Notes: generated from the letters alone by a model not told the origin. Counted from the stretch's first letter, positions 42,665 to 51,511 are shown. The stretch: DNA of 64,000 nt from DASSBQ01 sp040981125 (GCA_040981125.1 JANRMQ010000004.1:62001-126000), one strand, 5' to 3'. Numbers and translations: made by a program.

Positions 42665-44575
42665 ATGGAACTGATTCAGCCGGTACGTCATCCACTGGTC
42701 CCCGGCAAGAGGCGGCAGCGACGGTTGTTACTCCTGGACCCATACCCGAGAAATAATCGCTATTATTTGACTGCGTCGGAACGCCGCGCTGTTTGGTTTC
42801 CGAAATTGAGCCTGCCCACCATCGCCGCCTATACGCCGGAACATTGGCACGTCGATCTCGTGGACGAAGCGGTGACGGATGTGAATTTCGATCATGAATG
42901 CGACCTCGTCGGCCTGTCGGTCATGACCTGTTACGCGCCCCGGGCGTATGAGATCGCTCATGAATTCAGGAAGCGAGGCGTCAAAGTCGTGCTGGGCGGG
43001 GTCCATCCGACCTATTGCCCGGACGAAGCCTTGCATTACTGCGACGCCGTCGTGTGCGGAGAGGCCGAGGATCTCTGGCCCGAGGTTATTTCCGATTTCG
43101 AAGCCGGCCGGATGAAACGCAAGTATGAAATGAAGGAATTTCCTTCATTGGAGCACTATAAGAGCCCTCGCGTGGAGCTGCTGAGTCCGGATTCCTATAT
43201 GACGCGGCAATGTAGTTTCACCACGCGGGGATGCCACTTCGATTGCGAGTTCTGCAGCGTCTCGCCCTTCAACGGCAAAACGACGCGGCGCCGGCCGGTG
43301 CAGGAAGTCGTCAAAGAACTCACGGCCGTCAAGCAATGGGTTCGAAGTGAACTGGTGGATCGAATCTGCGACGACTCGTTGTGGGAGGCGTTTAGAACAG
43401 GATTGCGTATCAGGCTGGGCGTGGAGGATGGCACCATCTTCGCGTTCGTCGATGATTTGCACAACAGCAATCGCGCGTACTGCCGGGAATTGTGGTCCGC
43501 CCTGAAACCTTTGAATATCAAATGGGGCTGCCAGTCGACGCTCTTTCTCGGCGACGACGAAGAAATGGTGAAACTGGCGTCGGAAAGCGGCTGTGTTTCG
43601 GTTTTCGTCGGGATGGAATCGCTGGATGAAGATTGTCTGGAGGAAACGAACAAGCCGTTCAATCGGGTCCAAAAGTTCGCTCAGGAAATCGACATGTTCC
43701 ACAAATACGGGATCATGGTCAATCCGGGCATTGTGTTCGGCTTCGACAATGACGATGAATCCGTCTTCGAACGTGCGGTGGAGTTTCTGACGAAATGCCG
43801 CGTGGAACTCGCCTATTTCAACGTGCTGACTCCTCTGCCGGGGACGGCGCTCTACGAACGATACAACCAGGCGGGCCGTATCTTCGATCGGGATTGGGCC
43901 AAGTACGACGGCAAACACGTCGTGTTTCGTCCGAGCCGGATGACGCCGGAGCAGTTGCAGGAGGGATTTTACTGGGCGAACCATCACTTCTATTCGGTGC
44001 CTTCAATCTGGGCCCGGCTCTCGGGCACGAAACAACGTCTCGTGGCGCGGCTTGAAATGAATCGGGAATTCCGGAAGCTGGTGAAGCGGTCCTGTCCGAA
44101 AGGGACGCTGTCACCGGTCGCGGGCGTGCTGAAGAACTTGCAGGCCAAGTTGCCCACCGTCGAAACCAGGCAACTGATTCCCAACGCCTTGCATGCGATC
44201 AAGCAGCGGTTCGATCAGACGACGGCGCCGGCCCACGGACTGTGGCTCAACATCAAGGCCAAGCGACACGATCAATTCGCCGCCCTCGTCATCACCCTGG
44301 AAGGAACGCTGGATCATCTGAACGCGCAGGAACTGCTCAAACGGATCAAAACGGCGGCTGAGCAGGCCCGGCTCGACATCATCATTAATTTTGAACATCT
44401 CAAGCATGCCACGCCGGAGGCGCTGAAAGCGCTGCTCGACGGAGGGGCGGTGAAAGACGTGTTGCCGTACGCGAAAGTGCGGTATCAAAAATTCAGAGCC
44501 GCGTTCGAGGATGCGTTGCAGGGGCTCTCCATGAACGGAAGCGACTTTTTGAGCGAGGATTTCCAAGATGCATGA
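42665..44575 (+). CDS. B12-binding-type radical SAM protein with C-terminal STAS-like domain
   Basis: ATG 42665 follows a strong GAGAGGAGGACC site; an in-frame TTG at 42626 is disregarded. The N-terminal Rossmann (cobalamin-binding-like) domain has LLLLDPYPRNNRYY, DLVGLSVMTCYAPRAYE and GGVHPTYCPDEA but no clear DxHxxG histidine. The radical SAM cluster is CxxxCxxC at C190, C194, C197. An insertion of about 35 residues separates it from FVDDLHNSNR. The tail (about 535-636) resembles a STAS domain (VITLEGTLDHLNAQELL). It lies upstream of lysA, overlapping by 8 bases. Product unknown; HpnJ/HpnP-like and other methylases are possible. Confidence 0.75.
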   Translation: MELIQPVRHPLVPGKRRQRRLLLLDPYPRNNRYYLTASERRAVWFPKLSLPTIAAYTPEHWHVDLVDEAVTDVNFDHECDLVGLSVMTCYAPRAYEIAHEFRKRGVKVVLGGVHPTYCPDEALHYCDAVVCGEAEDLWPEVISDFEAGRMKRKYEMKEFPSLEHYKSPRVELLSPDSYMTRQCSFTTRGCHFDCEFCSVSPFNGKTTRRRPVQEVVKELTAVKQWVRSELVDRICDDSLWEAFRTGLRIRLGVEDGTIFAFVDDLHNSNRAYCRELWSALKPLNIKWGCQSTLFLGDDEEMVKLASESGCVSVFVGMESLDEDCLEETNKPFNRVQKFAQEIDMFHKYGIMVNPGIVFGFDNDDESVFERAVEFLTKCRVELAYFNVLTPLPGTALYERYNQAGRIFDRDWAKYDGKHVVFRPSRMTPEQLQEGFYWANHHFYSVPSIWARLSGTKQRLVARLEMNREFRKLVKRSCPKGTLSPVAGVLKNLQAKLPTVETRQLIPNALHAIKQRFDQTTAPAHGLWLNIKAKRHDQFAALVITLEGTLDHLNAQELLKRIKTAAEQARLDIIINFEHLKHATPEALKALLDGGAVKDVLPYAKVRYQKFRAAFEDALQGLSMNGSDFLSEDFQDA

Positions 44576-45830
44576 TTTTCAGTATCGCGAAGGCGAATTG
44601 TATTGCGAGGACGTGCCGCTTGCGCGAATTGCCAAAGAGATCGGTACGCCCTGTTACGTGTATAGCCATCATACCCTTGTGCGACATTTCCGCGCGTACG
44701 ACAGTGCATTTCAGAACATTCCGCACATTCTGGCTTTTGCCATGAAGGCCAACTCGAATCTGGCGATTCTGAAACTGATGGCCAATGAGGGAAGCGGGGT
44801 CGATATCGTCTCGGGAGGGGAGCTGTATCGGGCCTTGAAGGCCGGGGTGCCGCCGTCGAAGATCGTGTTCGCCGGAGTCGGCAAGAACGCGGACGAGATC
44901 GCCGAGGCCTTGAAGGCGGACATCCTCATGTTCAACGTCGAATCGTCCGAGGAATTGCGGGCCATCAACGATGTTGCGGCATCGCTGGGGAAGCAGGCTC
45001 GCGTGGCGCTGCGGATCAACCCCGATATTGATCCGAAAACCCATCCCTACATCTCCACCGGTCTGAAAAAAAGCAAGTTCGGCATCGGGGCCGATCGGGC
45101 TATGGAGGAGTTTCATCTGGCGTCCACGCTCTCGCACATTGACGTGGTCGGAGTGCACAAACATATCGGATCGCAATTGACCGAGGTGACGCCTTTCGTG
45201 GAGGCCTTGAAGAAGGTACTGGCCTTGGTGCAAGCCTTGAAAGATCGGGGCATCAATATCCGCTACATCAATATCGGCGGTGGCCTCGGGATCACCTACT
45301 CGGATGAGACCCCGCCGCAACCGAAGGACTTGGCGGATGCCGTTTCTCCTCTGGTGCGCGATCTCAAGTGCGTGCTCATCATGGAGCCGGGACGTGTGAT
45401 CGTCGGCAATGCCGGTGTACTTATGACGAAAGTCCTGTACACCAAGGACGGGGAGGCGAAGCGGTTCTTGATCGTCGATGCCGCCATGAACGATCTCATC
45501 CGACCCAGCCTGTATGGGGCCTACCATGATATTCGCCCGCTGGATGAACGCACCAATCAGACTCGTCGAAGCTTGGTGGATGTCGTGGGCCCGGTCTGCG
45601 AGTCCGGCGATTTCCTGGCGAAGGATCGGATGATGCCCGATGTCAAACCGGGGGAGATGTTGGCGGTCATGAGCGCAGGGGCGTATGGATTTGTGATGGC
45701 GTCGAATTATAACTCGCGGCCTCGTGTGCCGGAAGTCCTGGTGAAGGGCGGAGAAATGCATGTGATCCGGGCTCGGGAATCGTACGACGATCTCGTGCGC
45801 GGCGAACATATCCCCGCCTTCTTATCTTAG
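44568..45830 (+). CDS. lysA: Diaminopimelate decarboxylase
   Basis: Fold-type III PLP enzyme converting meso-diaminopimelate to lysine. The PLP-lysine K60 is in LAFAMKANSN; GVDIVSGGELYRAL, HKHIGSQLTE, NIGGGLGI, EPGRVIVGNAG and GPVCESGDFLAKDR follow. 420 residues is normal. Its start overlaps the radical SAM gene and GAGGA provides a ribosome site. It needs a D-centre substrate, which makes the altered DapF at 61237-62106 noteworthy. Confidence 0.95.
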   Translation: MHDFQYREGELYCEDVPLARIAKEIGTPCYVYSHHTLVRHFRAYDSAFQNIPHILAFAMKANSNLAILKLMANEGSGVDIVSGGELYRALKAGVPPSKIVFAGVGKNADEIAEALKADILMFNVESSEELRAINDVAASLGKQARVALRINPDIDPKTHPYISTGLKKSKFGIGADRAMEEFHLASTLSHIDVVGVHKHIGSQLTEVTPFVEALKKVLALVQALKDRGINIRYINIGGGLGITYSDETPPQPKDLADAVSPLVRDLKCVLIMEPGRVIVGNAGVLMTKVLYTKDGEAKRFLIVDAAMNDLIRPSLYGAYHDIRPLDERTNQTRRSLVDVVGPVCESGDFLAKDRMMPDVKPGEMLAVMSAGAYGFVMASNYNSRPRVPEVLVKGGEMHVIRARESYDDLVRGEHIPAFLS

Positions 45831-45861
45831 TTCTGCCGTATTGCCGGCGAAGGAGAAGGCC

Positions 45862-46734
45862 ATGTTCACGGGATCATTGGTAGCGATCGTCACGCCGTTC
45901 CGAAAAGGAAAGGTGGACGAGAAAGCGCTGGGTGAATTGATCGAGTGGCAAATCGCCAACGGCACGCATGGAATTGTTCCCTGCGGAACCACCGGCGAAT
46001 CGGCGACCCTCTCGCATGCCGAGCACGAGCGGGTCGTGGCTTTTACCGTGGAGGTCGCGAGACGTCGCGTGCCGGTCGTGGCCGGAGCCGGCTCGAACAG
46101 TACCGACGAAGCCATCGCCTTGACGAAACATGCCAAGGAGGCCGGGGCGGACGGCGCGCTCCTGATCACGCCGTACTATAACAAGCCGACTCAGGAAGGA
46201 CTGTTCCGGCATTATAAGGCCGTGGCCGACGCAGTCGACCTTCCGCTGGTCATCTACAATATTCCGGGCCGGACCGGCGTCAACATGATGCCCTCCACCG
46301 TCGCTCGCCTCGTGAGCTGCCGGACCATCGTAGGCGTCAAGGAAGGCAGCGGCTCAGTCCAGCAGGCATCGGAGATTATCCAGGCGTGCGGTGACCGAAT
46401 GGCGGTTCTTGCCGGGGATGACGTCTTGACCCTTCCCATCCTGGCACTCGGCGGAAAAGGCGTGATCACGGTGACGGCAAATCTCGCCCCTGCTGATATG
46501 TCCAGGCTGGTCGAGGCCTTCCTGGCAGGCCGTATAGAGGAAGCCCGGCGGCTGCACTATAAGCTCGCGCCCCTGTTTAGCGCCCTCTTCTATGAGACCA
46601 ACCCGATACCGGTCAAGGAGGCGCTCAGTATGATGGGAAAGATCGATGGAGAACTCCGTCTTCCTTTATGCGGCATGGCGCCGGATACGAAACAAAAATT
46701 AGCAAGCGTGATGAAGGAATACGGGCTCCTCTAG
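45862..46734 (+). CDS. dapA: 4-hydroxy-tetrahydrodipicolinate synthase
   Basis: Condenses pyruvate with aspartate semialdehyde. The Schiff-base lysine K160 is in GVKEGSG, Tyr132 in IYNIPGRTG, and GTTGESATL matches the family. ATG 45862 is preceded by GAAGGAGAAGG; the in-frame TTG at 45841 is less likely. 290 residues is typical. Follows lysA by 31 bases. Confidence 0.95.
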   Translation: MFTGSLVAIVTPFRKGKVDEKALGELIEWQIANGTHGIVPCGTTGESATLSHAEHERVVAFTVEVARRRVPVVAGAGSNSTDEAIALTKHAKEAGADGALLITPYYNKPTQEGLFRHYKAVADAVDLPLVIYNIPGRTGVNMMPSTVARLVSCRTIVGVKEGSGSVQQASEIIQACGDRMAVLAGDDVLTLPILALGGKGVITVTANLAPADMSRLVEAFLAGRIEEARRLHYKLAPLFSALFYETNPIPVKEALSMMGKIDGELRLPLCGMAPDTKQKLASVMKEYGLL

Positions 46735-46764
46735 TCACGCTGTGGCATAGAGATTGGGATTCTG

Positions 46765-47577
46765 ATGACGAAAGTAATTATTGCCGGGGCCGGAGGGCGG
46801 ATGGGCCGTCGCCTCATCGCGCTGGTTAAGGATTCGCCATCGCTGGTGTTGACAGGGGCCATTGAAGGCGAAGCAAATCCTGTCCTCGGACAAGATGCAG
46901 GCGAGATAGCGGGCTGCGGCCGTATGGGCGTGACAATCGGGGATGATCTTTCGAAGCTTCTGGACGAAGGGGAGGTGATCGTCGATTTTTCCACTCCATC
47001 GGCGAGCGTGCAGCACTTCAAGGCCGCCGCCGGGCGGCGTCGGGCCATGGTCATCGGGACGACAGGATTCTCCTCTTCAGAATTTGATGAACTGCAGGGG
47101 CTTTCCCGGCAGGCTCCCTGCGTGTGCTCGCCGAATATGAGCGTGGGGGTGAACGTGATCTATAAGGTCCTTGCCGAGATGGCCACGACCTTGGGTGAAG
47201 AGTACGATATCGAAGTGATCGAGGCGCATCATCGGCTTAAGAAGGATGCGCCCAGCGGAACGGCCATCAAAATGGCCGAAATCCTGGCTCGGGCCGTCAA
47301 CCGTGACTTGGAGCAAGTGGCGGTCTATACCCGTAAAGGAATGATCGGTGAGCGATCTCGAAAGGAAATCGGGATTCAGACCATCCGGGCCGGCGATATT
47401 GTCGGTGATCATACCGTTCTGTTCGGGACTGTGGGAGAGAGGATAGAGGTTACCCACCGTGCACAGAGTCGTGACACGTTCGCCGGCGGTGCGTTGCGCG
47501 CCGCCCGATGGGTGGTCAAACAGCCTCCGGGGCTTTATGACATGTTGGATGTGCTGGGACTTCGGCAGCGCGCGTGA
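46765..47577 (+). CDS. dapB: 4-hydroxy-tetrahydrodipicolinate reductase
   Basis: NAD(P)H-dependent reduction of the DapA product. GAGGRMGRRL (residues 7-16) is the dinucleotide loop; DFSTPSASVQHF, IGTTGFS, SPNMSVGVN, and the signature IEAHHRLKKDAPSGTA are present. 270 residues is standard. It ends the arginine-lysine gene block; a stable UUCG hairpin at 47795-47820 could terminate the transcript. Confidence 0.95.
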   Translation: MTKVIIAGAGGRMGRRLIALVKDSPSLVLTGAIEGEANPVLGQDAGEIAGCGRMGVTIGDDLSKLLDEGEVIVDFSTPSASVQHFKAAAGRRRAMVIGTTGFSSSEFDELQGLSRQAPCVCSPNMSVGVNVIYKVLAEMATTLGEEYDIEVIEAHHRLKKDAPSGTAIKMAEILARAVNRDLEQVAVYTRKGMIGERSRKEIGIQTIRAGDIVGDHTVLFGTVGERIEVTHRAQSRDTFAGGALRAARWVVKQPPGLYDMLDVLGLRQRA

Positions 47578-47646
47578 TAGGCAGCCCGCTGTGTACTTCG
47601 TGTTGGGAAGCCGGACGAATGGGCCATTCATCCGAACGGAGGGGCG

Positions 47647-47853
47647 TTAGACGGAGACGGGTCGGCGGTCCCAAATCGATGGACTGTCGGCCGCAGCACA
47701 CTGCCCCGGATCCCGTCTGGCGGTCAGCGCGGTCCTCATCCCATGATAGACGGATAGCGCGCCCTGCGTCCAATTCGGATTGGGCGGAAGACCACGAAAA
47801 GCCGCTTCGGCGGCTTTTCGCTCATCGTGGGTGAGCGGCCTCGGTCTTGTCAT
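47647..47853 (-). CDS. Small hypothetical protein, second of a minus-strand pair
   Basis: 68 residues starting MTRPRPLTHDERKAAEAAF: a helical N-terminus, then a GLPPNPNWTQGALSVYHGM segment and a disordered end. It begins 8 bases after the stop of the upstream zinc-ribbon gene, so the two look like an operon. No clear ribosome site is seen. No known function. The coding region contains the palindrome at 47795-47820. Confidence 0.5.
   Translation of the reverse strand: MTRPRPLTHDERKAAEAAFRGLPPNPNWTQGALSVYHGMRTALTARRDPGQCAAADSPSIWDRRPVSV
47795..47820. terminator. UUCG hairpin with T/A-rich flank, possible bidirectional terminator
   Basis: A perfect 11-bp stem CGAAAAGCCGC (47795-47805) / GCGGCTTTTCG (47810-47820) is closed by a C(TTCG)G tetraloop. 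The TTTT lies inside the stem rather than after it, so termination would be weak or Rho-assisted. It lies 218 bases past dapB and inside the small minus-strand gene. Confidence 0.45.
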
Positions 47854-47861
47854 AAGAGCGG

Positions 47862-48014
47862 TCAGTGACGGGATGTAATAGGTCTCGGCTCGGCATCGGC
47901 TACTTTTCGTCGACCACAATTTAGGCATGCTAAGACTGTGATCGCGAGACCTGCATCCAAATCAACTGCCCGCTCCGGCAACATCGTGCCGCGACATTTA
48001 TCACATGTATGCAT
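47862..48014 (-). CDS. 50-residue zinc-ribbon protein
   Basis: MHTCDKCRGTMLPERAVDLD opens a 50-codon frame with C4xxC7 and, 22 residues on, C30xxC33 (ACLNCGRR), a complete zinc-ribbon pattern, ending in a polar tail. AGAGATAG just upstream could serve as ribosome site. Its stop is 8 bases before the next minus-strand gene. The region is lower in GC than its surroundings, but the four-cysteine spacing is unlikely by chance. Probably a Zn-binding regulatory or ribosome-associated peptide; function unknown. Confidence 0.65.
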   Translation of the reverse strand: MHTCDKCRGTMLPERAVDLDAGLAITVLACLNCGRRKVADAEPRPITSRH

Positions 48015-48225
48015 ATCTATCTCTATAACATTGCTCCATGAGACAAGCCATCCACCTGAAGTACCTGGCGTCGAGGTTAAAGGTCCCTTGATTCGGATAA
48101 TGAATGGGCCCTTCGGGCCTCAACTATGGCCATTCGGCCTTAGCTAAACCAGTAAGTGTACCGGTTTTGGGACGACATGTTTTCAATTGGTCTGATAAGT
48201 AGGGGTGAGAAAGCACGAGACCGCT

Positions 48226-48483
48226 ATGTATAGAATCATTATCATCCTGATATTGCTCATGCTTCTCTATTTTTTGATCCGCAGCGCAGTCCGTGCGTTA
48301 CAAGAAAGAGGCAAGACGGTAGGGCAAAATCAGCTTTCCGACAAGCATCAGATGGTACAGGATCCGGTTTGCCGGGTCTTCGTTCCAAAGGGGACGGCCG
48401 TGCAGGAGGAAATAGGGGGCCAGAATTATTTTTTCTGTAGCCGGGAGTGCGCGAAGACGTTTCAGCGGCAATTGGGCGGTTAG
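48226..48483 (+). CDS. Membrane-anchored YHS-domain protein
   Basis: About 85 residues. One N-terminal membrane helix (MYRIIIILILLMLLYFLIRS), a short polar linker, then a YHS-type metal-binding domain: DPVCRVFVPKG...YFFCSRECAKTF with three cysteines. ATG 48226 is chosen; an in-frame GTG at 48205 preceded by TAGGG would add 7 residues. Such proteins are suspected heme/metal sensors or chaperones. It converges on a lipoprotein gene with a 4-base overlap. Confidence 0.75.
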   Translation: MYRIIIILILLMLLYFLIRSAVRALQERGKTVGQNQLSDKHQMVQDPVCRVFVPKGTAVQEEIGGQNYFFCSRECAKTFQRQLGG

Positions 48484-48788
48484 CAGCCGGAATAACTGTA
48501 GTCCGTAAACTTGTCCTCCTTATCGAAGAGCAAGGTAATTTGGCACTCATTGGCCTCGAAGTTAAACAGCGGTAGCGCTGCTTTCCCTCCCGCTATCCGA
48601 TAGTAAACCCATTTCTCACCGCCGAAAAAGCGGGAGGTTTTTCCGTCGGGAGGACCCCAATTCTTTTCAAACCAAGCCTTATCCTTCCCTTGGAGTTCGG
48701 CCGGCTTCAGCGAGGCTTCAAGATAAGGGTTATGGCTGCATGCGACGAACAGCAACGTCAAGACCGTCAACCAGGCGGAACGTCTCAT
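48480..48788 (-). CDS. Small lipoprotein
   Basis: 102 residues from ATG 48788, which has AGGAG in good position. A lipoprotein signal (MRRSAWLTVLTLLFVAC) has the modified Cys17. The mature part has KDKAWFEKNWGPPDGKTSRFFGGEKWVYYRI, a pattern seen in small outer-membrane or SmpA/OmlA-like lipoproteins (WGxPxxx..GGExWxY), and two more cysteines (ECQI, SGC). The exact partner is unknown. Confidence 0.75.
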   Translation of the reverse strand: MRRSAWLTVLTLLFVACSHNPYLEASLKPAELQGKDKAWFEKNWGPPDGKTSRFFGGEKWVYYRIAGGKAALPLFNFEANECQITLLFDKEDKFTDYSYSGC

Positions 48789-48981
48789 ACAGTTGCTCCT
48801 TGGGAACCAATCCGGGGTTGTGTCGAAAGACGTACGAAGAAAGTCTAGCGTCGATCCGGCGGGACTGTCAAACAGCCCCCATGCGAAGCGGATGATAGTT
48901 TGCCATGAAGTCTCGAGGTCTTTAGAATAGAATGGGAAGATTGCCTCAGCGAAAACAAAGCAACCGAAGAAAGGACGAGCC

Positions 48982-49629
48982 ATGAAACTCTACTTGGATA
49001 CCGCCAGCGTTAAAGAAATTCAGGAAGGTGCCGCGCTCGGCTTAATCGACGGAGTCACCACGAATCCATCACTCGTGGCCAAGGAAGGTCGCAGCTTCCG
49101 CGAGGTGCTCTTGGAAATCTGCAATATCGTGGACGGGCCCATCAGCGCCGAAGTGGTGAGTGTTGAGGCTGATGGAATGGTCAAAGAAGGTCGTGAACTC
49201 GCCAAGGTCCACAAGAATGTCGTCGTCAAAGTGCCGCTCATTCCCGAAGGACTGCGCGCGACGAAAAAGCTTGCGGCCGAAGGAATCCGGGTCAATGTCA
49301 CCTTATGTTTTTCGCCGACTCAAGCGCTCCTTGCGGCCAAAGCCGGGGCTTGGTGCGTCTCTCCCTTCATCGGCAGGCTGGATGACGTCAGTTCCGATGG
49401 GATGGAACTGATCCGGCAGATTGTCACGATCTATCGGAACTATGACTACAAGACACTGGTGCTCGTCGCAAGCGTGCGACATCCGCAACACGTGGTGGAA
49501 GCCGCGTTGGCCGGCGGTCATATCTGCACGATGCCGTACGGCGTATTCCAGCAGTTGGTCAAGCATCCCTTGACCGATGCCGGCTTGAAGAAATTTCTCG
49601 CCGACTGGGAAGCTCAGGGACGAAAGTAG
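48982..49629 (+). CDS. Transaldolase / fructose-6-phosphate aldolase (TalC/FSA type)
   Basis: 215-residue class I aldolase of the short transaldolase family. The Schiff-base lysine K83 is in VVKVPLIPEGL, and MKLYLDTASVKEI, DGVTTNPSLVAKEG, NVTLCFSPTQALLAAKAGA and SPFIGRLDD are diagnostic. It may act as pentose-phosphate transaldolase or cleave fructose 6-phosphate; sequence alone does not decide. Starts with AAAGGACGAGCC ahead of the ATG. Converges on the uracil-DNA glycosylase gene. Confidence 0.92.
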   Translation: MKLYLDTASVKEIQEGAALGLIDGVTTNPSLVAKEGRSFREVLLEICNIVDGPISAEVVSVEADGMVKEGRELAKVHKNVVVKVPLIPEGLRATKKLAAEGIRVNVTLCFSPTQALLAAKAGAWCVSPFIGRLDDVSSDGMELIRQIVTIYRNYDYKTLVLVASVRHPQHVVEAALAGGHICTMPYGVFQQLVKHPLTDAGLKKFLADWEAQGRK

Positions 49630-49639
49630 GGAATCCGGA

Positions 49640-50341
49640 TCAGATCGCCGGACTTGCCGGCTCGGCAAGAAGCGCACGGGCTCGTTCGAATACGCTGTGA
49701 AACATCGGCTGGGTCAGTTTGCCGGTGAACGTATTCTGCTGGCTTGGATGGAATGAACAGAGAAGGACGAGGTTCCACGGTAGACGATAGACCGCTCCGT
49801 GCGTGAACCGGAGAGCCGGCCTCGGCGGCGCCAGTCCCATGGCCCGGCAGGCCTTTAAGTATTGATCAAACGCCACCTTCCCCAGCACGATGACCGCCCG
49901 TACGGCATCGAGGCCGCGCAATTCTTGAATGACGTACGGCCGGCAATTCGCAAACTCCTCTGGCAAGGGCTTATTGTCCGGTGGCGCGCACCGCACCGAT
50001 GCGCCGATGTAGCAGTTCGACAGGCGCAAGCCGTCCTCTCGATGAACAGAACGCGCTTGGTTTGCGAATCCATACCGATGCAGCGCTTCGTAGAGCCAGT
50101 CCCCGCTCCGGTCTCCAGTAAAAATGCGCCCGGTCCGATTGCCGCCGTGCGCGGCCGGTGCCAATCCCAAAATGTACAATTGCGCGCGGCGGTCTCCGAA
50201 CCCGGGAACCGGCCGGCCCCAGTAAGTCCAGTCTTGGAACTGTCGACGCTTGGTCCGCGCCACCTGTTCACGATACGCCACGAGACGAGGACACCGCCGG
50301 CAAGCGGCGATGGTTTCATTGAGCATAGTCAGCGACGACAT
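49640..50341 (-). CDS. Uracil-DNA glycosylase (family 5/UDGb-like)
   Basis: Removes uracil (or hypoxanthine) from DNA. CRRCPRLVAYRE gives the N-terminal Fe-S cysteines, VPGFGDRRAQLYILGLAPAAHGGNRTGRIFTGDRSGDWL is the active-site region of UDGb (motif GLAPAAHG), and CSFHPSQQNT is the C-terminal His motif. ATG 50341 gives 233 residues; 50401 or 50326 are possible. No ribosome site decides. Family 5 enzymes are typical of thermophiles and several slow-growing lineages. Confidence 0.88.
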   Translation of the reverse strand: MSSLTMLNETIAACRRCPRLVAYREQVARTKRRQFQDWTYWGRPVPGFGDRRAQLYILGLAPAAHGGNRTGRIFTGDRSGDWLYEALHRYGFANQARSVHREDGLRLSNCYIGASVRCAPPDNKPLPEEFANCRPYVIQELRGLDAVRAVIVLGKVAFDQYLKACRAMGLAPPRPALRFTHGAVYRLPWNLVLLCSFHPSQQNTFTGKLTQPMFHSVFERARALLAEPASPAI

Positions 50342-50433
50342 GGGGCGGACTGTATCAGAATCGCAAAACTTGTTCACGCCTCCCGCCCTTGCTGATAGCA
50401 TGGTGCAATCTTGTGCTGAAAGGATAACTACCT

Positions 50434-51504
50434 ATGCTCCATGCTGTGGTCGGTGTGATAAGCGCCTGGCTCCTCATTTTGCTGTACCTGCCTATGCAGA
50501 GCCGCGGAGAATCGGCAGGGGGGCACACAAACGTCGCTTCAGAAAAATCCGCGGAGAGAGCGCCGGAGACCGGTGACTCCGCCGAGGGGCCCGGCGTCCC
50601 GCCATCCGAACAGGACGGGACGCCGGAACCGGAAGACCGGCTGGTCATCCTTCCGGAGATCAAACGAGAGGGCGAACGGTTCTTCCTAAGTTCATTCAAG
50701 TTGCCGGAGAAACTGACTTTTGCCGGTCAATCGGTGCCGTTGGACAATTGGCAGGTGCGGGAGCGGATCGAATACGAGTTCTATCAATTTCTCGAGGATC
50801 AGGGCGAAAGCATTATCCTTGCCAAACGAACCGGGCGTTGCTTCGCCCCCGCCGAAAAACAACTGGCCGAGGCCGGATTGCCCGACGATCTGAAATATAT
50901 GCTGTTGGTGGAAAGCAAATGCATCGCGGCCGCCTATTCACGAGCTAAAGCCTCCGGTCCCTGGCAGTTCATCAACTCGACCGGCCGCCGATACAAATTG
51001 CACAGTGACCGGTGGCGGGATGAACGCCGCAACCTGGAGATGTCCACGGAAGCGGCCATCAAATATTTGCGCTACCTGCGGGAGTTCCAGCAGGGAGATT
51101 GGTTTTTGGCCATGGCCTCCTATAACGCCGGGGAGGACCGGGTGCGCAAGCTCATGAAGGAACAGAAAATCGGTGATTACTGGAGGCTGCATGGACCGCG
51201 GGAAACTATGCGGTATGTCCCTCGGATCATCGCCGCCAAAGAAATCTACTCCCAGCCCGAAAAATATCTCGGCTTGACGAAAAAAGATCTGTACACTCCC
51301 CTGGAAACGGAAACCGTCACCGTGACGATCAAGGAACCCCAACGCCATCTGACCGCTATCGCGCAGGAGTTCGGAACCTACTTTCTTGAGCTCAAGATGC
51401 TCAACCCTGAGTTCACCAAGGATTTCCTGCCGAAGGGCAGCTATCAAATCAAAGTTCCAAGACAGACCTGCCCCAATCGCTGTTTCAAGCAAGAGAAACC
51501 CTGA
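50434..51504 (+). CDS. MltD-like lytic transglycosylase
   Basis: 356 residues: N-terminal signal/anchor helix, an about 60-residue disordered Pro/Glu/Ser region, then an SLT domain with the catalytic Glu160 in LLVESKCIAAAYSRAKASGPWQFI and the MASYNAGEDRV motif. A C-terminal degenerate LysM-like segment (TIKEPQRHLTAIAQEFGTYF...KGSYQIKVP) follows. It cleaves peptidoglycan glycan strands in the periplasm. Glycerate kinase starts 7 bases after its stop. Confidence 0.87.
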   Translation: MLHAVVGVISAWLLILLYLPMQSRGESAGGHTNVASEKSAERAPETGDSAEGPGVPPSEQDGTPEPEDRLVILPEIKREGERFFLSSFKLPEKLTFAGQSVPLDNWQVRERIEYEFYQFLEDQGESIILAKRTGRCFAPAEKQLAEAGLPDDLKYMLLVESKCIAAAYSRAKASGPWQFINSTGRRYKLHSDRWRDERRNLEMSTEAAIKYLRYLREFQQGDWFLAMASYNAGEDRVRKLMKEQKIGDYWRLHGPRETMRYVPRIIAAKEIYSQPEKYLGLTKKDLYTPLETETVTVTIKEPQRHLTAIAQEFGTYFLELKMLNPEFTKDFLPKGSYQIKVPRQTCPNRCFKQEKP

Positions 51505-51511
51505 TATTTCC

